The position numbers and the translations under genes were made by a program. From UBA7672 sp038326205 (GTDB taxonomy: Bacteria > Pseudomonadota > Alphaproteobacteria > Caulobacterales > Hyphomonadaceae): a stretch of 11,504 nt of DNA. Under the pieces are notes generated by a model. That model made no database searches. It was given only the letters and a program-made list of their open reading frames with translations, and had not been told where the DNA came from. The stretch spans positions 1 to 11,504 of the forward strand of contig JBBQJV010000098.1 of assembly GCA_038326205.1 (NCBI GenBank), written 5' to 3'. Below are positions 1-6,700 of the stretch, in pieces (positions within the stretch are counted from its first letter, which is position 1; each line of letters opens with the position of its first letter).

Positions 1-165
1 GTTTGGTCGAGCGCCGCAGTCACCCAAAATGCTGAGCTCCTGGCAAAGCGGCTGTCGATCGAGGCGCCGGCGGGTGTACGCACTTCTCTCGACAGCACAG
101 CTCACGAACGCTGCGTTGCTGCCGAGCGGCGCCACCTGGGAGCCCAGACCCCCGACAAATATATT
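1..165. other. non-coding left edge, downstream of the OmpA/MotB-like gene
   Basis: This stretch lies just past the stop codon of the OmpA/MotB-like gene. I see no convincing coding frame: the only plus-strand frame of any length runs on into the antisense of that gene and resembles nothing. Short GC-rich palindromic pieces (GGCGCC near 72 and again near 127) are present, but there is no hairpin followed by a T-tract, so no rho-independent terminator can be called. Confidence 0.5.
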
Positions 166-885
166 CTATCGCAAGTCACCTGGTCCTGCCATCACGAACC
201 GTAAGTCGATGCGGCGGTTTTTCTCTTTGGCGGCCTCGTCCGCGCCTTGTGCAACCGGCCGCTGGTCCGCGTAGCCCGCCACCGAAAACACCTGTCTGGC
301 CTTGCCTGTCGCCGGTTCATCGGACAGGAAGTTGACAAGATTTGGACGTGCGCCCGCTAGAATGCGATATGTATTCGAGGCGCGCGCAGCGGACAGATCC
401 CAGTTATCGCGAAGGCGGCCGTTCGGCGTGATGGCATCGCTATCTGTGTGTCCCTCGATGAAAATCGCCTCGACATGATGTGGCTGCTCGCCGCAACTCG
501 GCGGTAGCGGCGATGTCTCAAAGCTGTAACAAGGCAGATTGATCGCCAGCGCATCGGCCAGAATCTTGAGTGCTGCGACACCCTCAGCTTTTGGTTCGTC
601 TCGGCCTTTGTCGAACAGGATCTGGTCGGGAAGCCGCAGGACGCCAGCGGAGAGATCAACTTCCGCGTCTACATCCCGATCACGCAGATAAGCTGCCACC
701 TTGTTCAACAGCTCGCTGCGCGTCTGATCCGAGGTGACCAAGTCCTGTGTCGTGGTGCTGAGCTGAAGGGCGAAATACATCAGCATAATGATGAACAGGA
801 AGAGCAAGCCGATCAGCATGTCTGTGATCGACACGTAATAGTTCTCGCGTTTCTCGTCCTGCCAGAGGTCCGGCACGTCGCTCAT
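166..885 (-). CDS. OmpA/MotB-type peptidoglycan-binding membrane protein (ZorB-like stator subunit)
   Basis: The 239-residue protein has the MotB/ZorB layout. A short cytoplasmic N-terminus is followed by one transmembrane helix (about residues 18-40), a short linker, and a periplasmic OmpA-like domain (about 80-232). Asp22, at the start of the helix in the context SITDML, sits where MotB and ZorB carry their ion-binding aspartate. The OmpA core is clear: EGHTD (144-148), the NWDLSAARA segment (161-169) with the Asp/Arg pair used by the family to hold diaminopimelate, and NRRIDLRF (223-230). Cys119 and Cys131 flank an extra loop and could form a periplasmic disulfide. The ATG overlaps the stop of the upstream channel gene (ATGA, 882-885), so the two are translationally coupled. 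By family knowledge the pair forms a proton-driven inner-membrane complex anchored to the cell wall. A flagellar role is unlikely, as no flagellar genes are nearby and the helix sequence is unlike classical MotB. A defence role is inference. Confidence 0.87.
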   Translation of the reverse strand: MSDVPDLWQDEKRENYYVSITDMLIGLLFLFIIMLMYFALQLSTTTQDLVTSDQTRSELLNKVAAYLRDRDVDAEVDLSAGVLRLPDQILFDKGRDEPKAEGVAALKILADALAINLPCYSFETSPLPPSCGEQPHHVEAIFIEGHTDSDAITPNGRLRDNWDLSAARASNTYRILAGARPNLVNFLSDEPATGKARQVFSVAGYADQRPVAQGADEAAKEKNRRIDLRFVMAGPGDLR

Positions 886-1694
886 GATGAGGTTCCCGCG
901 GCCGGAGTTGATTGCTCCAGTCTATCCGCGATACGCCCTAGACGGTCTGACAAAGCTGCGGAATGTGCATCGGTATCGACGCGAATCCCAAGCTCGACGG
1001 CCGAACTCAAGGCGTCGAGATTGCGGCGCAGGTTCGACGTCAGAATGCGTTCGAGAACGTTCAGAACCAGTGACAATCCGACGCCTGCGATCGATGTGAC
1101 GAATTTGGATGATGCCGCGGCGAGCAGATCGCGCATTGCCTCCAACATACCTTTGGTATCAGTGCTGCGCATGCCTTCGGTCGCGAAGGTCAACGCGGCT
1201 ACGAGGCCCAGGAAGGTCAGCAACAGGCCGATCCCGACGAACGTGCTAGCCGCCAAGCCTAGCCAAGTGGGCGGACGAACGGCTCCGTAGAAGAATGCGT
1301 TGGGGCGTTGCGCTGCACGAATAGGGGGTGTCCCGGTGAAGGCAAACGTCTTGCGGTAGCGCCGCCACGCCTGCGCGAGCGCGCCTGAAAACAAACCCGA
1401 TCGCTGCATCGCGGCGTCTATCTCTGTGAAGCGGCCAGCAAATTGCGTCTCGCGAGCATCTGCACCCATGCTGGAAGTGTCAGACCGCTCAAACGACAGG
1501 AAGCCCGAAATCTGACGTTTCCGAGCCTGAAGCGCCCCCACGGCGACCAGGTGGCGGGTGATTGCAATCGCCGCCAGAACGGCAGCCGCCAATGCCATGA
1601 GCCCTGCGAGTCCATAAGCAAATTGAGTGTTGCGGAATGCGGGAAGCAGGCCTTCGATCAGGGATCGACCGCCGTTGGCAATGCTATCGAACAC
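882..1694 (-). CDS. MotA/TolQ/ExbB-type proton channel protein (ZorA-like, short tail)
   Basis: With the start at the GTG (1694-1692) the protein has 270 residues. Three hydrophobic helices are visible, at about residues 26-46, 145-172 and 196-213, with a roughly 100-residue cytoplasmic loop between the first two. The second helix (GIGLLLTFLGLVAAL) and third (SSKFVTSIAGVGLSL) match the paired channel helices of the MotA/TolQ/ExbB superfamily, including the small and hydroxyl residues near the ion path. Three rather than four helices favours ExbB/ZorA over flagellar MotA. The tail after the last helix is only about 56 residues, whereas ZorA of Zorya systems has a coiled-coil tail of several hundred. 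I chose the GTG because GGAG lies seven bases before it. An in-frame TTG at 1751 would add 19 residues, but it has no ribosome binding site and overlaps a candidate -35 box. The gene overlaps its OmpA/MotB-like partner by ATGA. It likely forms a proton-conducting stator; the partner process is unknown. Confidence 0.8.
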   Translation of the reverse strand: MFDSIANGGRSLIEGLLPAFRNTQFAYGLAGLMALAAAVLAAIAITRHLVAVGALQARKRQISGFLSFERSDTSSMGADARETQFAGRFTEIDAAMQRSGLFSGALAQAWRRYRKTFAFTGTPPIRAAQRPNAFFYGAVRPPTWLGLAASTFVGIGLLLTFLGLVAALTFATEGMRSTDTKGMLEAMRDLLAAASSKFVTSIAGVGLSLVLNVLERILTSNLRRNLDALSSAVELGIRVDTDAHSAALSDRLGRIADRLEQSTPAAGTSS

Positions 1695-1701
1695 GCAAAT
1701 T

Positions 1702-1705
1702 CTCC
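1702..1705 (-). promoter_or_regulatory. ribosome binding site deciding the channel-protein start
   Basis: GGAG on the minus strand lies seven bases upstream of the GTG at 1694-1692. This is the strongest Shine-Dalgarno match in front of any minus-strand start in the left third of the window, and it is the reason for preferring the GTG over the upstream in-frame TTG at 1751. Confidence 0.6.
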
Positions 1706-1722
1706 ACACCACTACTCTCAAG

Positions 1723-1751
1723 GCTATAGGGCCCGGGCGGAGCGTGAACAA
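1723..1751 (-). promoter_or_regulatory. candidate sigma-70-type promoter for the channel/OmpA pair
   Basis: On the minus strand TTGTTC (1751-1746) and TATAGC (1728-1723) are separated by exactly 17 bases. The matches to consensus are 3/6 and 4/6. Transcription would begin near 1716, leaving a leader of about 20 bases that contains the GGAG site. If real, the membrane pair can be expressed independently of the broken TIR-FGE gene upstream. The call rests on pattern only. Confidence 0.35.
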
Positions 1752-1797
1752 GAACGCTTGGCAGGGTCACGCAAGTCATCGCGGAGGCCGTGCTGCT

Positions 1798-2272
1798 CTA
1801 TTTGACATTGCGGGTGATACGAAATCCGAGATTGTTGAACAGAACTTCTGGTGGCTCTCCACCTCGTAGGGTGGACCGAAGGAGCGAGGGATCGTTACTC
1901 CACGAGCCTCCGTGCGCGATGCGGTATGTGCACGACGCGGGTGAAAATGGCGCTCTGAATGACACGGACGCCGACGTGGAGCGCTGTGGCAATCCCACAG
2001 CGGTCCGGGTCGTCTCGATCCATTGCTGTTGGGGTGCTCGAGAAGACGTCCGGCGTGTAGGCCCAGCTCGGCCCCATCAGGACAAGCACGGCGTCGCAGC
2101 TGAGTAGAAGCTGGCGGGTATCGCGTGCCAGCTCGGCACCGCTGAGGTCCCTGTTGGCTTCGACCCAAGAGCCGTCGATAGCTGTCCGCTTGTTAACGCG
2201 AGCAGCGGCACGCAATAGGACAGCCTGAGTCCGGCTGTCCTCAGTCCTATAGCTGACAAAATATCTTGGCAT
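1798..2272 (-). pseudogene. TIR-FGE/SUMF1 fusion gene remnant (internal deletion and frameshift)
   Basis: The front, from the ATG at 2272-2270, reads as a TIR domain. It has the opening strand YFVSYRTEDS, then the hallmark SCDAVLVLMGPSWA, and then DDPD...IATAL..GVRVI. This frame then loses similarity and stops at 1895. An overlapping frame shifted by one base carries the unmistakable end of a formylglycine-generating-enzyme (FGE-sulfatase/SUMF1/PvdO) domain: GGSWSNDPSLLRS, then NNLGFRITRN, with the stop at 1798-1800. TIR-FGE fusions are a known architecture. Here the end of the TIR domain, the linker and most of the FGE domain are absent, so the breakpoint probably lies at about 1930-1965. 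The segment between DDPD and IATAL is also shorter than in relatives and lacks the glutamate expected there, probably the catalytic one of NAD-cleaving TIRs. An intact copy would have been cytoplasmic, probably an NAD-consuming or signalling effector. The present gene is almost certainly non-functional. The alternative is two separate small genes, which is less likely. Confidence 0.72.
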
Positions 2273-2448
2273 TCCCCCGAGCCGCAACGGAGAATATATA
2301 GCGGAGGGCGGACAGCGCCGCAATGTGGCTGCACCTTTCAATTGGTAGCGCCTTGTCGCGTTTCGCCGGTAGCCATAGGCGGGTAACGGCTTCATGATCG
2401 CGCTAGTCAGGCGAGAAGTTGACGTGAGCCGAGCTGGGGTTGTCGCGA
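2273..2448. other. divergent intergenic region between the TIR-FGE relic and the epimerase
   Basis: The 176 bases separate two divergently read genes. The minus-strand side holds the TATATA-containing promoter candidate. On the plus side I find no promoter with good boxes and spacing for the epimerase. There is a GGGG (2436-2439) that may serve as its ribosome binding site. This is the junction between the defence-like cassette and the glycan genes, and I see no direct repeat, tRNA fragment or insertion-sequence end marking it. Confidence 0.5.
2295..2323 (-). promoter_or_regulatory. candidate promoter of the TIR-FGE relic
   Basis: On the minus strand TTGCGG (2323-2318) and TATATA (2300-2295) are spaced by 17 bases. 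Transcription would begin near 2288, about 16 bases before the ATG at 2272. A GGGGGA run abuts that ATG, too close for an ideal ribosome binding site. The TATATATT tract is the most AT-rich spot in this GC-rich gap, which supports a promoter, but the -35 match is weak. Confidence 0.33.
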
Positions 2449-3600
2449 GTGAATGCCTTGATTCATGTGGTCTGCGTCATCGGCACGCGCCCTGAAGCCA
2501 TCAAGATGGCGCCGGTCATCGCGGCCCTGCGCGCCGAGTCGTGGGTGCGATGTACGGTCGCCGTGACGGCCCAGCACAGGGAGCTGCTCGATACTGCTCT
2601 CGATGTGTTCGGGTTGAAGGCCGACATTGATCTGGATCTGATGCGGCCGGACCAATCGCTGGGCTCGATCACCGGACACGCTTTTCTTGCTTTGGAGCCA
2701 GTACTGAGAGACCTGAAGGCGGATCTGGTGCTGGCTCAGGGCGATACCACCACGGTCATGGTGACGGCTGTATCCTGCTTCTATCAGGGCATCCCGTTCG
2801 GCCATGTCGAAGCTGGACTACGCACGGGACGCATGGACAATCCGTTTCCTGAAGAAGCAAATCGGGTGATCGCCGGAAGAGTTGCATGCCTCCATTTCGC
2901 GCCCACGAAGAGGGCGGCAGCCTCGCTCGCCGCCGAAGGGGTCGCACGAGACGCCATCACCATCACGGGCAACACCGTCATCGATGCGCTCTTCAGCGTT
3001 AGCGATCGAGCACCCGCCCCGGATGTCAGACTCCCCGACAGTGCGAGGCTGCTTCTGGTCACCGCCCACAGACGCGAACATTTCGGGCAAGCGATGGTGG
3101 AAGCGATGCGCGGATTGCGTGAGGCGGTCGACGCTAGACCTGATCTGCACGTGTTGTTTCCCGTGCATCCTAACCCCAACGTCACAAGCGCAGTTGACCT
3201 GTGTCTCCGCGACCATCCCCGCATCCATCTGCGGCCGCCGATGGACTATCTCGCCTTTGCCGGCGCCATGGCGGCGTGTGACCTGATCCTCACAGACTCA
3301 GGCGGCGTGCAAGAAGAAGGACCAGCGCTCGGAAAACCTGTCCTCGTGATGCGGACGGAAACTGAACGCCCTGAGGCGGTGGATCTTGGCGTTGTGCGGT
3401 TGGTCGGCTCCGATGGCGTCATGATCCGCACATGGATTGAACGACTGCTAGATGATCCGGTCCTCTATCGCAGCATGGTAAGGACGGTCTCCCCCTATGG
3501 GGATGGCCAAGCCTCTCAACGGATAGTCCAGGCGATTGCCGCTAGGTTCGATCAAATGCCCTCGCGGCCTTCGATTGCCGAGTTCGACGCGGGCTATTGA
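2449..3600 (+). CDS. wecB: UDP-N-acetylglucosamine 2-epimerase (non-hydrolysing)
   Basis: This cytoplasmic enzyme interconverts UDP-GlcNAc and UDP-ManNAc (EC 5.1.3.14), supplying ManNAc-type sugars for surface polysaccharides. From the GTG at 2449 it has 383 residues, the normal family length, and is complete. Family signatures appear in order: GTRPEAIKMAP near the N-terminus, QGDTTT, HVEAGLRTG, PFPEEANR, TGNTVIDAL, TAHRREHFG, FPVHPNPNV and SGGVQEEGPALGKPVL. The Asp of QGDTTT, the Glu of HVEAG, a Glu in FPEE and the His of AHRRE match the residues implicated in catalysis in E. coli WecB. I prefer the GTG at 2449, which has GGGG nine bases upstream and puts the first beta strand at the usual distance. 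An in-frame TTG at 2440 adds three residues and cannot be excluded. No UDP-ManNAc dehydrogenase (wecC) is in the window. The large glycosyltransferase gene follows on the same strand after 170 bases, so the product probably feeds the local glycan pathway. Confidence 0.95.
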   Translation: MNALIHVVCVIGTRPEAIKMAPVIAALRAESWVRCTVAVTAQHRELLDTALDVFGLKADIDLDLMRPDQSLGSITGHAFLALEPVLRDLKADLVLAQGDTTTVMVTAVSCFYQGIPFGHVEAGLRTGRMDNPFPEEANRVIAGRVACLHFAPTKRAAASLAAEGVARDAITITGNTVIDALFSVSDRAPAPDVRLPDSARLLLVTAHRREHFGQAMVEAMRGLREAVDARPDLHVLFPVHPNPNVTSAVDLCLRDHPRIHLRPPMDYLAFAGAMAACDLILTDSGGVQEEGPALGKPVLVMRTETERPEAVDLGVVRLVGSDGVMIRTWIERLLDDPVLYRSMVRTVSPYGDGQASQRIVQAIAARFDQMPSRPSIAEFDAGY

Positions 3601-3610
3601 TCCTATTGAT
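3594..3610 (+). repeat. tandem 8-base repeat across the epimerase stop codon
   Basis: CTATTGAT occurs at 3594-3601 and again at 3603-3610, one base apart. The first copy contains the TGA stop of the epimerase gene. It looks like a small local duplication. No function is implied. Confidence 0.6.
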
Positions 3611-3770
3611 AAATTCGCGCTGAAAACGACCCTCAGAGCCATACCGCGGCGCCAAACCACCCAGCCAATCCGGGTTGCTAGTTTGTTCGGCGTTACCCCT
3701 TTAAGAACAAGTTAGAAGGCAAAAGGGCAGTATCGCTAATTCCGGCGCCAGCATCCGGTGGGGTTGTTCC
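3601..3770. other. intergenic gap between the epimerase and the large glycosyltransferase gene
   Basis: The gap contains no supported gene. I see no hairpin followed by a T-tract that would end the epimerase transcript. An inverted repeat lies in its middle, and GGTGGGG lies seven bases before the ATG at 3771 and probably acts as the ribosome binding site. The gap is long enough to hold a separate promoter, but no pair of -35/-10 boxes with proper spacing stands out. Confidence 0.5.
3683..3710 (+). promoter_or_regulatory. inverted repeat, possible operator
   Basis: TTGTTC (3683-3688) and GAACAA (3705-3710) form a perfect six-base inverted repeat around a 16-base spacer containing CCCCTTTAA. 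It lies 60-90 bases before the glycosyltransferase start. The spacing resembles two half-sites one and a half to two helical turns apart, as for a dimeric regulator. A repeat this short can arise by chance, so the regulatory reading is weak. Confidence 0.25.
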
Positions 3771-6700
3771 ATGATGGAAGATTTCGTCCGCAGGGAGTTT
3801 GCCGAGGCGAAACTGTTCCTGGTGGACCAGACACTTGTCCGCGCTGGCGGACACTACCTCACGTACAATCGATCGCTGATGGAGGCGGCGAGAGATCTGG
3901 GGCTCGAGCCGTGGGTCCTGGCGGGCAACATGCTCGAACCGGAATTGGCGGCGCTGCCAAATGTGGTGCCTGCCTTCTCGGGCTCCTGGCACACGCCGCA
4001 CGATCCGCTGATGGCGCTTGCGCCTGCCGGCTCAACTCTGCCGCAGATTCTCCCCTTTGCTTCCGAGCTGATGCTCGGCTTGCGCCGCCTTGGCGCGACG
4101 CGTCGCGACCACGTGTTCATTCACACGGTCGGTTTCCACGAACTCGTGGATCTGCACCGTTGGTTGCTCCAGACCGACATGACATCGCTGCCACGCTTTC
4201 ATATCCTTTGCCGTCGCGATCTTGACGAAGCGCCGCCCGGGAGCGATGGGAGGATCGCATTCGAATCTGCGGTCCGGGCGCTATGCAAGCTTTCACGGAT
4301 CGGCCTCGGTATTCGCTTTTATACTGATACGCCCGAGCTCTCACTCCACTATTCGGAAAGCACAGGGGTAGGCTTCGTCACATTGCCTATACCGTTCGGT
4401 GTTGGTGTGCTCGAGACAGCCATGGAGACCCGCGCGCCCGAACTCGTTGTGCGGGCGAGCACCCAGATCTGCTATCTCGGTGATGCGCGTGACGAGAAGG
4501 GCTATCAGCATATCCCGGCCGCGATTGATGGATTGCCTGCTGATCTCCGGCAGGGACAAATGCACTTTGTCCTGCAATCTAACTTCAGCCAACCAGGGGG
4601 CGACCCGCAAGTCGCGCGCGCGCGGGCACGCTTGCAGACTATGCCCCGCCTGCTTGTAGACCTGCGGCTCAAACCGTTGAGCGACCCTGAATACTTCGAC
4701 GTCCTGGCAGCGTCTGACGCTACGTTTGTTACCTACGACGCGGTCAACTACGCGCGACGCAGCTCCGGTGTTTTTACAGAATCCCTTTATGCGGGCGTCA
4801 TTCCGATCGTGCCCGCAGGCACGTCTATGGCGGCCCAGCTCCCGAAGGGATTTCCTTCAATCTATACCAATGTTGCCGAGCTGCCGGGAATCGTCGCGTC
4901 AATCCATACGCGCAAGCATGAACTGAAGCGTGTGGTTGCCGATGTCTCAGCGCGATGGCGCAAGTTACATTCGCCTAAAAATCTTCTGTTGCAAATGCTG
5001 TGTGCGCCTGAGCCCACACTGCTCGATGCGGGTGAAATTCTCACGCGCGACGCGTTTGAGTATGGTTTTCAGGTTTCGCAACCGCCCGCTACGTCTGAGG
5101 ACGCGGTACGTCCGCTGGTCTGCGTTCACGTCATCGACCTTGAGTCGCTCTATTGGAAGATCGGGGCCGGTTACGTCATGCGGTTGCAGGCAGGCGCTCT
5201 GGCCAAACAGGACGTTCTGATCTTTGCTGTGATGGTCGTACATCACGTGCTGGACGAGGCTTCGCCGGATCAACGCATGCGCCCGAGCCACTGGGCGCGA
5301 CAGGCGATGTTGATCGCTCATGAACTTGGCTATGCCGGCCACTGGGTCGTCTATCGGCGTGCGAATGTGCCTACAAATCTGACCGGAATACTCGGTGAGA
5401 TGGCAAACCGGTCACAGGTAATGTCGAGCGAAGAGCTGGTGAGGTTCCTTGCGAATCTGACGCCGGACTTCGTCTATTCGAACTACGCTCAGAACTATCC
5501 TACCCTGCAGCGCTGTGGTCTGGCGTCGTTGCCGTTCATCGTTGAGACCCACGATGTTCAGGCGCATCACGCGGCGCTGTATGACGGGCAGGCCCAGGCC
5601 GACGCTGATGCCGCGGCGGAGCTCGCAGTCTATGGGCAGGCGCGTGCGGTTAGCTGCTTGACCGACCTGGATGGCCAGTATGTTCGCGAGAATGGAATCG
5701 TGGAGGTTGAGACCTGCCTGCCGCTGATCAGCCCGCAATATGCAACCCAAGCGGTATTCGCCGGTATTCAGGATCTTGCAGAATTGCTGAGTGCATCGGG
5801 CGCCAAGGAAGAAACCGTCAATATCGAGAAGGCGTGGGCCAGCGGGCAGACAGATCAGCTGATGCGGCTCTTCGCCGAGACCCGGATGAACATGCTTTTC
5901 GTGGGCGGTTGGCACAAACCCAACATCGAAGGCATGACGTGGTTCTACGACGAAGTGTTCAAGCCGTTCCTCGAACCGGCCGGAAAAAACCTCTTCGTGT
6001 TCGGCGGAATCTTCCCGGAAAAGACAATTGCGCCATCCCCGAAGGTTTTCTGGGCAGGGCTTTGCGATACTCTGGAACTCGCCTACGCGTCCGCAGAGAT
6101 TGTGATCGCGCCGCTTCTCCACGGCACGGGCGTAAACATCAAGGTTCTCGAGGCTCTCGCCTGGGGCAAGCCGGTCGTGGCGACGACGGTTGCCTTGCGC
6201 GGCATTCGTGGCGCTGTGGAAACGCTTGGCGCGTTTGACGAACCCGAGGACTTCGCACGCCGCGTACTCGCGCTGTCAGAGAAGCCTGCTTTGCGCCGGG
6301 AGGCCGCGCGCAACTCTCGGCAACTATATGATCGGCTTCTGGCGGAAAACAACTACGACGCACACGTAGGAAAGCTCGTTGCGAGAGTCTTGCCGCATGC
6401 GAGCGGTTTAATGTCCGGGCCAACAGCGATGCCCGCACTAGCCGAGACAGCTGAGGTCATCGAATGGTCGTCTCGCCGCACGCATCTCGCCCGGTACATC
6501 CGCCACATTCTCGAACGCGGTACGGGGGTCGAGTCATTTACACGCGTGCTTGACCAGGTTGCATCCGCCGGCGAGCTCAAGAATCTGATGGGTGAGCTTG
6601 CCGCCCTTTTTGAGACGAAGTCCGCCGCTGCCCTGGAAGATGACTTCCTGGGTTCAAAGTTATGCTTTCCGGGGGAGGGCGCTCCCGCCACCGCGAGCGA

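Noticed and set aside
166..1694. Flagellar motor MotA/MotB
   Set aside because: The channel protein has three rather than four helices, the helix sequences differ from classical MotA/MotB, and no flagellar gene is present.
1723..1740. GGGCCCGGGC palindrome-like tract as a terminator for the TIR-FGE relic
   Set aside because: No T-tract follows and the stem is very short. It lies within the promoter spacer candidate instead.
882..1751. TTG at 1751 as the start of the channel protein
   Set aside because: It has no ribosome binding site and overlaps a candidate -35 box, and the extra 19 residues look non-conserved. The GTG at 1694 has GGAG at ideal spacing.
1776..2168. 130-residue minus-strand frame through the TIR-FGE relic
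   Set aside because: Neither the TIR nor the FGE hallmark is in this frame. It is an Arg/Pro-rich shadow.
5412..6122. 236-residue open frame on the minus strand
   Set aside because: It lies wholly antisense to the second GT-B unit of the large glycosyltransferase, whose motifs are clear. Its translation resembles no family and reflects GC-rich codon bias.
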